23,338 nucleotides of DNA from Ruminococcus sp. (lineage in GTDB: Bacteria; Bacillota; Clostridia; Oscillospirales; Ruminococcaceae), in assembly GCA_017961625.1 (NCBI GenBank), contig JAGCWY010000061.1, forward strand, positions 1 to 23,338, in the 5' to 3' direction. The translations under genes and the position numbers were made by a program. Below are positions 8,158 to 15,111 of the stretch, piece by piece. Every line of letters begins with the position of its first letter. Position 1 is the first letter of the stretch. The notes beneath the pieces are model-generated. The model saw nothing but the letters and a program-made list of their open reading frames with translations, did no database searches and was not told where the DNA came from.

Positions 8158-8208
8158 TGTTAAAAAACCTCCTTTGTTAAATTCTGCATTGACCGCAGTA
8201 CATTATTG

Positions 8209-8237
8209 ATTATAGCACTACTGAAATTATTTTGCAA
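8209..8237 (-). promoter_or_regulatory. Promoter of gdhA
   Basis: On the minus strand TTGCAA (8237-8232), 17 nt, TATAAT (8214-8209), about 50 nt upstream of the ATG. Confidence 0.85.
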
Positions 8238-8404
8238 TACTTTATTGCTGTGAATTTGCAAATTTCTTCGTTTTAATCCCCATCGCACAAATTTTCAACT
8301 GAAGTTTGTGCATACTGACTATATTTTTCTCAACGCCCCTCTGTTCATCACCTGACTGTTCCACACTGTTTCGCATAAAGTCTATAGTTTTTTTGGAATT
8401 AATA
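8238..8404. other. Divergent intergenic region, gdhA / HD protein
   Basis: This 167-nt stretch lies between two divergent promoters and has no supportable gene. It contains an inverted repeat GCACAAA (8285-8291) / TTTGTGC (8305-8311) with a 13-nt spacer. That could be a weak hairpin or a protein-binding site for either promoter; nothing else is evident. Confidence 0.4.
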
Positions 8405-8433
8405 TTGATTTTCACATGATTATATTGTATAAT
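8405..8433 (+). promoter_or_regulatory. Promoter of the HD-domain gene
   Basis: TTGATT (8405-8410), 17 nt, TATAAT (8428-8433), about 60 nt before the ATG at 8493. Confidence 0.78.
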
Positions 8434-8492
8434 ATTCATATCGGCAGAACCGTATAATGAGAGGGATATCATTATATAAGGAGGCCAGATTT

Positions 8493-8999
8493 ATGCTAAA
8501 AGCTATATGCTCTTCAAAGGAGCTCACCGGAAACGGCTACTATGACTGCGTAAAGGATATCATAGACTGCCAGCAGCTTCAGGAGCTCAAAGGCATAACC
8601 CACCATGTTTCCACGACCCGTTTTCAGCATTGCCTGAACGTTTCGTACTACAGCTACATAGTGTGCAGAATGTTCAGCCTCAACGCCCGTTCGGCAGCAA
8701 GAGCAGGACTTCTCCATGACCTTTTCTACTATAACCGCAGAGAGTACAACTCCTCAAGGTCAAAGGGTCAGGCTTCACACAGCAGAAAGCATTCAATGGA
8801 AGCCTGCGCGAACGCTGCGAAGGTGACCGATATCACAAGGCTCGAACGGGACATGATAGAAAAACACATGTGGCCCGCTACAAGACAGATGCCGAAATAC
8901 AAGGAAACATACATAATCACTATCATTGACAAATACTGTGCGATCCTCGAATTCTGTGTGCCGAAGGTGCAACGGATTGTAAACAGGAAAGCTCAGTAA
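8493..8999 (+). CDS. HD-domain protein, predicted metal-dependent phosphohydrolase
   Basis: A 168-residue cytosolic protein. HD-superfamily metal ligands are visible: H46 in TTRFQHCLNVSYYSY, the H75-D76 pair in AGLLHDLFYY, H125 in MIEKHMW and D146 in ITIIDKYCA. HD proteins hydrolyse phosphate mono- or diesters, often of nucleotides; the substrate here cannot be told. AAGGAGG lies 8 nt before the chosen ATG at 8493; a start at 8457 would put this Shine-Dalgarno site inside the gene and lacks its own. The metY-like gene begins 25 nt downstream with no terminator between them, so the two are probably co-transcribed. Confidence 0.88.
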   Translation: MLKAICSSKELTGNGYYDCVKDIIDCQQLQELKGITHHVSTTRFQHCLNVSYYSYIVCRMFSLNARSAARAGLLHDLFYYNRREYNSSRSKGQASHSRKHSMEACANAAKVTDITRLERDMIEKHMWPATRQMPKYKETYIITIIDKYCAILEFCVPKVQRIVNRKAQ

Positions 9000-9024
9000 T
9001 ATAATAAACGGAGGTACCCCACCA

Positions 9025-10290
9025 ATGAAGATCGAAACCAAATGCCTGCACGCAGGCTACACCCCAAAGAATACCGAGCCGAGAGTCGTACCTATTGTAC
9101 AGAGCACCACTTACGTTTACGATTCAACAGATGATGTTGCGGCTGTATTCGACGACCCTACCAAAAGCCTTATCTATTCACGCTTTGAGAACCCCACAGT
9201 TATGGCTGTTGAGGAAAAGATCAACGCCCTCGAAGGCGGTATCGGAGCAATGTGTACTTCCAGCGGACAGGCAGCTTCTCTCCTTTCTCTCCTGAATATC
9301 CTCAAGGCAGGTGACAGCTTCATCTCAGCCGCTACGATTTACGGCGGTACAGTGAACCTCTTCGCCTATACCCTCAAAAAGCTGGGTATCGAGTGCATAT
9401 TCGTTGACGCAGACGCTCCAGAAAGCGAGATCAGAGCAGCCTTCAAGCCAAATACAAAAGCTGTATTCGGCGAGACCCTTGCTAATCCCGCACTTGCAGT
9501 ATTCGATATCGAGAAGTTCGCAAAGATAGCCCACGAGAACGGTGTTCCGCTCATCATCGACAACACCTTCCCCACCCCTATACTTTGCAGGCCCTTCGAG
9601 CACGGAGCTGATATAATCGTCCACTCCACAACAAAGTACATGGACGGTCATGCTGTTCAGGGCGGTGGAGTTATCGTTGACTCAGGCAATTTCGACTGGA
9701 CAAACGGCAAGTTCCCAGAATTCACAGAGCCTGACGAGAGCTATCACGGAACGGTCTATACAAAGACTTACGGTAAGGCTGCCTATATAATAAAGGCAAG
9801 AATGCAGCTCATGAGAGACTTTGGCTGCTATCCTTCGGCTCAGTCAGCATTCTACCTCAATCTTGGTCTCGAGACGCTCCATATCCGTATGAAGCAGTAC
9901 TGCGAGAACGCTTTGAAGGTTGCTGAATTCCTCGAATCCAACGAGCACGTTGAATCCGTTAATTATCCTGCTCTTGCAAGCAATAAGTATCACGAACTCG
10001 CAAAGAAGTATCTTCCCAACGGCACCAGCGGAGTTATCTCGTTCATAATCAAAGGTGGTAGGGATACCGCCATTAAGTTCATGGATTCTCTCAAGCTGGC
10101 TTCAAACGAGGTACACGTTGCAGATATTCGTACCTGCGTTCTCCACCCTGCAAGCGCAACTCACCGTCAGCTCACTGACGAGCAGCTGGTTGCTTGTGGC
10201 ATAAACGGAGGTCTTATAAGATTTTCCGTAGGTCTTGAAAATGTAGACGACATAATCGACGATCTAAGGCAGGCGTTCGCAGCTATATAA
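9025..10290 (+). CDS. metY: O-acetylhomoserine sulfhydrylase-type PLP enzyme
   Basis: A 421-residue Cys/Met-metabolism PLP-dependent enzyme. It most resembles O-acetylhomoserine aminocarboxypropyltransferase, which joins sulfide (or methanethiol) to O-acetylhomoserine to make homocysteine. The PLP-binding lysine is K204 in HSTTKYMDGH, preceded by the family's IIDNTFPTPILCRPFEHGADI region. The N-terminal TKCLHAGYTP and SRFENPT motifs are also typical, and at about 420 residues it is longer than most gamma-synthases or lyases (~380-400). A methionine gamma-lyase-like activity cannot be excluded from sequence alone. GGAGG precedes the ATG. It is probably in an operon with the HD protein upstream and the flavodoxin 36 nt downstream. 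No SAM riboswitch or T-box precedes it. Confidence 0.88.
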   Translation: MKIETKCLHAGYTPKNTEPRVVPIVQSTTYVYDSTDDVAAVFDDPTKSLIYSRFENPTVMAVEEKINALEGGIGAMCTSSGQAASLLSLLNILKAGDSFISAATIYGGTVNLFAYTLKKLGIECIFVDADAPESEIRAAFKPNTKAVFGETLANPALAVFDIEKFAKIAHENGVPLIIDNTFPTPILCRPFEHGADIIVHSTTKYMDGHAVQGGGVIVDSGNFDWTNGKFPEFTEPDESYHGTVYTKTYGKAAYIIKARMQLMRDFGCYPSAQSAFYLNLGLETLHIRMKQYCENALKVAEFLESNEHVESVNYPALASNKYHELAKKYLPNGTSGVISFIIKGGRDTAIKFMDSLKLASNEVHVADIRTCVLHPASATHRQLTDEQLVACGINGGLIRFSVGLENVDDIIDDLRQAFAAI

Positions 10291-10326
10291 ACACACTACC
10301 CCCCCACACATACTGAGGTAATAATT

Positions 10327-10857
10327 ATGAAAACAATCGTAGTATACTCTTCACAAACAGGTTTCACTCAGAAATACGCCGAATGGCTCTCAAAGGAACT
10401 AAACGCAGACATTATGACCGTAAAGGAAGCTTTAAAAAAGGAAGACAGCTTCTTTGACCAGTATGACGCTGTTATATACGGCGGCTGGGTTTCGGTCGAA
10501 AAAATAAACAAGGTAGACTGGTTCACTAAGCATATACTTAATTGGAAGAACAAAAAACTTGCCCTATTCTGCGTAGGTTCAAGTCCGGCAAACTTTTCGG
10601 GCGTAAAAAACCTTCTTGACAAAGCCCTCACCGACGAGCAAAAGCAATACGCAAAGGCTTTCTACTGCGAGGGTGGTCTTGCATATGAAAAAATGTCCTT
10701 TGGCACAAGAATGTTGATGAAGACCTATGTCGCTATGCTAAAAAGCAAGAAGGGCAACTCAGAAATAGATAATGAAAGAGCTGAATATATATCACACTCC
10801 TTTGACGGCACCGATCCAAAATACATCAAGCCCATAGTAGCATATATCAACGGATAA
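10327..10857 (+). CDS. Flavodoxin-domain protein
   Basis: A 176-residue flavodoxin-like protein, expected to bind FMN. The N-terminal beta-strand and phosphate loop are KTIVVYSSQTGFTQKYAEW, with S8-x-x-T11-G12-x-T14. The sequence YDAVIYGGWVSVEKIN and a later LALFCVGSSPA match the flavodoxin branch that includes protoporphyrinogen IX dehydrogenase-like HemG relatives. There is no C-terminal membrane anchor, so it is cytosolic. Its partner is unknown; it may supply electrons in sulfur or heme-related chemistry, but position next to a metY-like gene is only suggestive. A TGAGGT sequence serves as a modest Shine-Dalgarno site. The 36-nt gap from metY argues for the same transcript, ended by the hairpins at 10903-10970. 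Confidence 0.85.
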   Translation: MKTIVVYSSQTGFTQKYAEWLSKELNADIMTVKEALKKEDSFFDQYDAVIYGGWVSVEKINKVDWFTKHILNWKNKKLALFCVGSSPANFSGVKNLLDKALTDEQKQYAKAFYCEGGLAYEKMSFGTRMLMKTYVAMLKSKKGNSEIDNERAEYISHSFDGTDPKYIKPIVAYING

Positions 10858-10902
10858 AAAAGCAAAAGGGATTGTAAAAAACTTAGATTCAATATTGATT
10901 AC

Positions 10903-10968
10903 GGGGCCTCGTGAAGAGGCCCCAAATTTTATAGCAAAAACAGCTGCAAAATAATGAGCTGTTTTTAT
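10903..10968 (+). terminator. Tandem terminator hairpins after the flavodoxin gene; copy 2 of the 38-nt repeat
   Basis: The first hairpin (GGGGCCTC/GAGGCCCC, 10903-10923) plus AAATTTTATAGCAAAAA repeats the sequence downstream of valS with one substitution. The second, AAAACAGCT...AGCTGTTTTT (10937-10966), is a regular terminator with a T run. Confidence 0.72.
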
Positions 10969-11103
10969 TGAATTACTTATCAAACTAAAAAACAAAAATA
11001 TAAAATGTATTTTGAATATAACTGATACAGCAATAATTCGAGTTGAAGAATACAATTATGTTTTTATATTAAAAAAAGTTACAAATAGAAAAACATAATT
11101 AAA

Positions 11104-11125
11104 GGGGCTGTTTTTTTACAGCCCC
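11104..11125 (-). terminator. Terminator of the lipoprotein gene
   Basis: On the minus strand GGGGCTGT, an A-rich loop, ACAGCCCC, then TTTAATTAT. The same hairpin sequence occurs in the opposite orientation at 23170-23190, there too downstream of a gene. Confidence 0.7.
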
Positions 11126-11131
11126 GTTTTA

Positions 11132-11800
11132 TTATTGTACTCTCGTAAGAGTTTCTGTTCCCTTTGAATCAATTATTGAAAGAGTATTTCCGCTTATCTT
11201 ATAATCAGCTGTGATAGCACCTCCGTTAGTAGCAGAATCACTGTCCTCCTTAAGGAAGCCGGAGAAGCCCGATATAGTCAGCTTATCCTTCTTTGTGGTA
11301 TATGTAAATATATTGTTGAAGATGACCTCGCTGTGAGCTCCGTCAAAGTCTATAGTGATATCAAGGTTATTCTCGTCAAAGCTGCCGTTGGCGCTCATTT
11401 TTTCAACGATACTTGTGTAAAGCATACCACCCTTGAGGGAATACAAGCCGTCCTTGCCATCTCTGCCTTCAAGCCTTGTCATATCGAGCATTTCTTTTCC
11501 CTCAATATCAACAACGAGATTGTCGCCGTCCTCCTTGATATAATTATCCGAGATAACAGTACCGCCTATATTGAAGCCCTCACTCTCAAAGTGAAGTATA
11601 GAAGAAGTATCCTCGAAAACAGACCCCTTTCCATCAGCCTTGAATACCAGTCCGCCGTCTTCAATGCCCGAATTCTCTATGCCGCTCATTGACCATTTTC
11701 CAACAATATCGTCAGCCTTCTTGGAGCTTTTATCGCCGCATGAAACAAGTGCGCAGAGCGCTATTGAACATACTGTTGCCGATGTGATTAACTTTTTCAT
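11132..11800 (-). CDS. Predicted lipoprotein
   Basis: A 222-residue exported lipoprotein: MKKLITSATVCSIALCALVS is a signal peptide ending in the lipobox L-V-S-C with the lipidated Cys at 21, followed by GDKSSKKADD. The mature part is beta-rich with repeated Asp-Gly turns (GKWSMSGIE, FKADGKGSVFED, LVVDIEGKEMLDM). It ends YKISGNTLSIIDSKGTETLTRV, a pattern common in Clostridia lipoproteins that resemble lipocalin-like or DUF5640-type domains. Function is not known. GGAGGT precedes the ATG. It is divergent from the GH16 beta-glucanase gene, but each has its own promoter. Confidence 0.82.
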   Translation of the reverse strand: MKKLITSATVCSIALCALVSCGDKSSKKADDIVGKWSMSGIENSGIEDGGLVFKADGKGSVFEDTSSILHFESEGFNIGGTVISDNYIKEDGDNLVVDIEGKEMLDMTRLEGRDGKDGLYSLKGGMLYTSIVEKMSANGSFDENNLDITIDFDGAHSEVIFNNIFTYTTKKDKLTISGFSGFLKEDSDSATNGGAITADYKISGNTLSIIDSKGTETLTRVQ

Positions 11801-11838
11801 AAACAGACCTCCATAAGATCATAATTATTCCAGTATAT

Positions 11839-11867
11839 AGTATACGGAGCAAATTTCTGTTTTTCAA
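11839..11867 (-). promoter_or_regulatory. Promoter of the lipoprotein gene
   Basis: On the minus strand TTGAAA (11867-11862), 17 nt, TATACT (11844-11839), about 40 nt before the ATG. From here to the GH16 promoter at 12028 lie 160 nt of non-coding sequence in which I see no clear structure. Confidence 0.75.
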
Positions 11868-12027
11868 GGCATAAGCCAAAAAAAGTTCTGACTCCGACAT
11901 GGAACATTATATCACGGACTTTTAGCAATTTCAATAGAAATGAAAAAAACTCGCCGAAATGCAGTCAAAAAGCCGTAAAATCCACACCAAAAGTAGTTCA
12001 TTTGCACATAAAACAGGCTTTTCCAGC

Positions 12028-12056
12028 TTGACACAAGCTGTTTTTTATGTTAAAAT
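12028..12056 (+). promoter_or_regulatory. Promoter of the GH16 gene
   Basis: TTGACA (12028-12033), 17 nt, TAAAAT (12051-12056). The gene is therefore probably read by the main sigma factor rather than by SigI. Confidence 0.82.
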
Positions 12057-12070
12057 CAGGTCGTAAACAG

Positions 12071-12086
12071 CGGCAGTATACTGCCG
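12071..12086. promoter_or_regulatory. 16-bp perfect palindrome, candidate operator of the GH16 gene
   Basis: CGGCAGTATACTGCCG is its own exact reverse complement. It begins 15 nt after the -10 box, just downstream of the expected transcription start, and ends 6 nt before the AAGGAGG region. Continuous symmetry without a loop favours a dimeric repressor site over an RNA hairpin. Confidence 0.6.
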
Positions 12087-12105
12087 TCATGATAAGGAGG
12101 CAGCT

Positions 12106-13530
12106 ATGAAAGTACTTAAAATTATTGCAGCGACGGCAATGCTGCTCGCCTCGCTCCCTGCAGCTGCAATGGCAGGTGGCAGTTCAGATATTGATTTCAA
12201 CAGCGATGGCATCGTTGATATATTTGATATGATACGCGCACGAAAAAGCGGAGCTTCCGCAGAAGAACTCCAGCGTCTTAGTTGCTTTCTTCTCGGCAGT
12301 ACAGTTGAGACCTCTCAGGAAGACGGCTACACTCTACTATGGAGCGATGAGTTTAGCGAAAACGAGCTTGACCCTAGCAAATGGTCCTACGAGCTCGGCA
12401 ACTGGAAGCTTGACAGCAATGGCAACTATATCACCAACGGCTGGGGAAATAACGAGCAGGAGTTCTATACCTCTCAGAATACTAATGTCAGGGATGGCAT
12501 ACTCACTATCGCAGCTCGCAAGGAGAGCTGGACGGATGAAAAACAGGGTAGCTACGACTATACTTCCGCACGTATAAACACACAGCATAAGTTTTCAGTC
12601 TGCGGTGGAAAAATAGAGGTAAGGGCTCGCTGCGACTCCGGAAAATCCCTTTGGCCGGCAATTTGGATGCTTCCTGAGGACAGTGTCTATGGCGGCTGGG
12701 CTTCATCTGGAGAAATAGACATTATGGAGGGCTGGGGCAGCACTCCTGAGAAGATATGTGGGACCATACACTTCGGCGGTGCATGGCCTGCAAACACCTA
12801 CCTCACAAATGATTATGTTTTCCCCGAGGGAGACAGCTCCGCAAACTGGCACACCTACAGCGTTGAGTGGGACCGTGGAGAGATACGCTGGTACGTTGAC
12901 AGTATACTTTACAGCACCCAGACCGAATGGTACTCCGAGGGCTTCAGTTATCCTGCTCCATTTGACCAGAATTTCTATATAATACTGAATCTTGCTATAG
13001 GCGGACATTTCGATGGCGTGGACGGCATTTATGCAGAACCTGCTATATTTGCGGACGGTGAGAAGCACTTCGATATAGACTACGTCCGTGTCTATGAAAA
13101 GAAGGATTCCGCTTTTAATCCCTCAAAGATAAGCTCGCTTGCTCTTGACAATTATATAGAGGGCGCAGAAGCTTCCGTGGCCAATAAGGAAGGCTGCACA
13201 GTCATAAATATCAGGAATGCAGGAGAGCTGGAATATGCGGTAATGGGACTCCTACGCGGCAGAGAGGTCAGGGCAAGCGAAAAGCATACCCTTGAATTCG
13301 ACGTAAGCTCAACAGTTTCGAGAAACATGGTAGTCACAGCCGAGGATAGCTCCTACACGCGATATCTCAACGAAAAAGTGGAAATATCACCCGAAAAGAA
13401 GCATTTCAGCTTTGATGTCACCTTTGATAGCGACATGTCAGCGGATATAAAGTTCCAACTTGGAAATATCGACAATACCGCTGCTCTTGGAGCGCATGAA
13501 GTCACACTTTACAATATATCATGGAAATAA
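12106..13530 (+). CDS. Secreted GH16 beta-glucanase (laminarinase type) with N-terminal dockerin-like motif
   Basis: A 474-residue exported glycoside hydrolase. Residues 1-23 are a signal peptide (cleavage after AAAMA). Residues 28-65 contain one dockerin-like calcium loop, D30-x-N32-x-D34-G35 with D38 and D41, followed by a helix; the second repeat of a normal type I dockerin is missing. The GH16 domain spans about 75-331: catalytic E203 and E208 with D205 in SGEIDIMEG. The inserted Met is the laminarinase (endo-1,3- or 1,3-1,4-beta-glucanase) variant, whereas lichenases read EIDIEF. WPAIWMLP and HFDIDYVRVYE are also typical. Residues about 347-474 look like a CBM4/9-type beta-sandwich. Retaining hydrolysis of beta-1,3-containing glucans is expected. 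Exact substrate is unproven. Confidence 0.92.
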   Translation: MKVLKIIAATAMLLASLPAAAMAGGSSDIDFNSDGIVDIFDMIRARKSGASAEELQRLSCFLLGSTVETSQEDGYTLLWSDEFSENELDPSKWSYELGNWKLDSNGNYITNGWGNNEQEFYTSQNTNVRDGILTIAARKESWTDEKQGSYDYTSARINTQHKFSVCGGKIEVRARCDSGKSLWPAIWMLPEDSVYGGWASSGEIDIMEGWGSTPEKICGTIHFGGAWPANTYLTNDYVFPEGDSSANWHTYSVEWDRGEIRWYVDSILYSTQTEWYSEGFSYPAPFDQNFYIILNLAIGGHFDGVDGIYAEPAIFADGEKHFDIDYVRVYEKKDSAFNPSKISSLALDNYIEGAEASVANKEGCTVINIRNAGELEYAVMGLLRGREVRASEKHTLEFDVSSTVSRNMVVTAEDSSYTRYLNEKVEISPEKKHFSFDVTFDSDMSADIKFQLGNIDNTAALGAHEVTLYNISWK

Positions 13531-13535
13531 TAAAA

Positions 13536-13562
13536 AGGACCGCACTCAAAAGGTACGGTCCT
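13536..13562 (-). terminator. Terminator between convergent genes
   Basis: AGGACCG and CGGTCCT arms with a 13-nt loop. On the minus strand the stem is followed by TTTTTATTATTT, so it mainly serves the minus-strand membrane-protein gene. It also lies 5 nt after the GH16 stop and may act in both directions. Confidence 0.8.
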
Positions 13563-13570
13563 GCTTATAT

Positions 13571-14035
13571 TCAGTTCTTTCTAAAAAGCTCTCTAAGCAC
13601 AAGTCCTCCGCCGGCAGCTACAAGTCCGAACATGATTATGAACACATAAGCATTGGTCGAGCGCCAACTGAGGTGTGTCGTCATCATTACGCTAAGGAGA
13701 ACTGTCACTATTCCTATCGAAAGTACTACCCAGCCGAATATCTTTCTGTCCATAAGGAAGAGCATTGCGATACCTATAATGATGGGAAGCATTATCAGTC
13801 CATTAGGAAGACCGAAGCCGCCTATCCTGAAAAAATATCTGCCGTAGCCCCATGAACTAGAGACCTCAATATTCTGGAATATCATGAATAAGCCGCCGCC
13901 TAGCATGAGCAGTCCAACAAAGAATTTCAGCAGACGATTTCCTTCATCTTTGGAAGAAGCACGAACACCATCCCTTGTTTCAAGGAGATCCTTGTACATT
14001 TTGTCAAGCTCTTTGTCTTTTGAGTTTTTTGGCAT
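13571..14035 (-). CDS. Small integral membrane protein of unknown function
   Basis: A 154-residue protein with a charged cytosolic N-terminus (MPKNSKDKELDKMYKDLLETRDG) and about four hydrophobic helices: LLKFFVGLLMLGGGLFMIF, NGLIMLPIIIGIAMLFLM, IFGWVVLSIGIVTVLLSVM and VFIIMFGLVAAGGGLVL. I recognise no family or catalytic motif. A GGGGGG-type Shine-Dalgarno site precedes the ATG, and the gene has its own consensus promoter and terminator, so it is a single-gene unit. Nothing in the neighbours (GH16 convergent, znuCB divergent) indicates a role. Confidence 0.85.
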   Translation of the reverse strand: MPKNSKDKELDKMYKDLLETRDGVRASSKDEGNRLLKFFVGLLMLGGGLFMIFQNIEVSSSWGYGRYFFRIGGFGLPNGLIMLPIIIGIAMLFLMDRKIFGWVVLSIGIVTVLLSVMMTTHLSWRSTNAYVFIIMFGLVAAGGGLVLRELFRKN

Positions 14036-14068
14036 AATACCGCCCCCCTATATCAAATTTACAAAAAT

Positions 14069-14097
14069 ATTATACATTAAAAGACATACATTGTCAA
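14069..14097 (-). promoter_or_regulatory. Promoter of the small membrane protein gene
   Basis: On the minus strand TTGACA (14097-14092), 17 nt, TATAAT (14074-14069): perfect consensus. Confidence 0.9.
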
Positions 14098-14181
14098 GTA
14101 TACCGCTGAAAATATCATCATTTTTTCATCTTGTCCCTGTAGTAATAGCAGTGAAATCTGCATGAAATTTACAGACTACTA

Positions 14182-14210
14182 TTGACATATGAGTTCAAAT
14201 AAAGTATAAT
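14182..14210 (+). promoter_or_regulatory. Promoter of znuCB
   Basis: TTGACA (14182-14187), 17 nt, TATAAT (14205-14210): perfect consensus, directly followed by a Fur/Zur-type palindrome covering the expected start site. Confidence 0.9.
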
Positions 14211-14213
14211 ATG

Positions 14214-14234
14214 ATTTGAAAATGATTATCAAAT
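14214..14234. promoter_or_regulatory. Fur/Zur-family operator of znuCB
   Basis: The 15-nt core TGAAAAT-G-ATTATCA (14217-14231) is one mismatch from the classic 7-1-7 Fur-family box. The symmetry extends to 10-1-10 (ATTTGAAAAT / ATTATCAAAT) with that single mismatch. It overlaps the transcription start, so a metal-loaded Fur-family repressor bound here would block transcription. The downstream genes make Zur (zinc) the most likely regulator, but the sequence cannot separate Zur, Fur and PerR. Confidence 0.8.
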
Positions 14235-14287
14235 TCAATTGCTGAAAGCATTTAAGGCAAGTCCGTCAATAAAACAGTTAATCATAC

Positions 14288-14312
14288 AGCAGCTGCGTCA
14301 ATTGCAGCTGCT
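14288..14312 (+). promoter_or_regulatory. Hairpin in the long znuC leader
   Basis: AGCAGCTGC, a 7-nt loop and GCAGCTGCT form a perfect 9-bp stem in a leader of about 170 nt. No T run follows, so it is not an ordinary terminator. The rest of the leader shows no motif I recognise. Confidence 0.5.
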
Positions 14313-14388
14313 TCTCTTACGGTCTTTGAAAGCTGAACAGCATACTATTTGTAGTGTAACTTATCTTGTAAAGAAGGTGCTTGACTGA

Positions 14389-15111
14389 ATGAGTGCATTG
14401 TTAAAATGCGAGAACGTATCCCTCGGCTATGAGGGGGACATTATTACAAAAGATCTAGATTTTACTGTCAGTAGCGGCGATTACCTGTGTATTGTCGGCG
14501 AGAACGGCTCAGGAAAGAGTACTCTTATCAAGGCTCTCCTAGGACTTAAGCCTCCTCTAAGCGGGAAAATAGACCTCTGCGGTGAAGTTGGAAAGAACGA
14601 AATAGGCTATCTGCCTCAACAGACCCTTGTACAACGTGACTTCCCTGCCTCAGTTCGTGAGATAGTTCTTTCAGGCTGCATGAACCGCTGTGGTCTCCGT
14701 CCCTTTTATAATAAAGAAGAAAAGAAGCTTGCTCATGATATGATGAGGAGACTTGACATCGAGCCTCTGACAAAGCGTTGCTATCGCGAGCTTTCAGGCG
14801 GACAGCAGCAGCGTGTTCTCCTTGCAAGGGCGCTTTGCGCCGCAAGAAAAATGATACTTCTCGACGAACCTGTAACAGGTCTTGACCCCAAAGCTACCAA
14901 CGAGATGTACGAGCTTATCGACAGTCTAAACAAGAAGGACAAGATAACCGTCATCATGGTATCCCACGATATGAACGCAGCTGTAAGGTATGCCTCCCAT
15001 ATACTCCACATCGGCAGAAAGCAGCTTTTTTTTGGCACTAAGGAGGACTACATGACCAGCAAGATTGGCCACGCCTTCCTTTCGGTAATGGGAGGTGAAG
15101 AAAATGAGTGA
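14389..15111 (+). CDS. znuC: Metal (probably zinc) ABC transporter ATP-binding protein
   Basis: A 240-residue ABC ATPase driving metal import with ZnuB. Walker A is GENGSGKST (37-45), the Q-loop lies in GYLPQQTLV, the signature LSGGQ is at 135-139, Walker B MILLDEP at 155-161 and the H-loop His is 193 (VSHDM). Sequence and pairing with an ABC-3 permease place it in the zinc/manganese/iron importer group; the Fur/Zur box upstream favours zinc. AAGGTG precedes the ATG at moderate distance. The gene overlaps znuB by 8 nt, so the two are translationally coupled. No substrate-binding protein gene (znuA) is adjacent, which is unusual and means that it must be encoded elsewhere. Confidence 0.9.
   Translation: MSALLKCENVSLGYEGDIITKDLDFTVSSGDYLCIVGENGSGKSTLIKALLGLKPPLSGKIDLCGEVGKNEIGYLPQQTLVQRDFPASVREIVLSGCMNRCGLRPFYNKEEKKLAHDMMRRLDIEPLTKRCYRELSGGQQQRVLLARALCAARKMILLDEPVTGLDPKATNEMYELIDSLNKKDKITVIMVSHDMNAAVRYASHILHIGRKQLFFGTKEDYMTSKIGHAFLSVMGGEENE

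Larger units (their letters stand above)
10903..11125. repeat. Repeat-rich spacer, possible MITE or IS remnant
   Basis: The 10858-11131 gap has no gene. It is bounded by two GGGGC...GCCCC hairpins (10903-10923 and 11104-11125). Its left 60-70 nt resemble the DNA upstream of the IS1182-type transposase at 130-231, including the 38-nt block and a later AGCTGTTTTTA. The middle (10970-11103) is A/T-rich with no recognisable transposase remnant. A decayed or non-autonomous IS derivative is possible; simple sharing of terminator modules is the alternative. Target-site duplications were not evident. Confidence 0.4.

Noticed and set aside
8242..8472. 76-codon minus-strand frame between gdhA and the HD gene
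   Set aside because: It lies across the promoter of the HD gene, lacks a ribosome binding site and has no recognisable features.
9000..9024. Riboswitch or T-box upstream of the metY-like gene
   Set aside because: Only 25 nt separate it from the HD gene, too short for such a leader, and no motif is seen in the HD gene leader either.
12028..12056. SigI control of the GH16 beta-glucanase
   Set aside because: Its upstream region has a good TTGACA-17-TAAAAT promoter and no ACCCC/CGTAA pair, so membership of the SigI regulon is not supported here.
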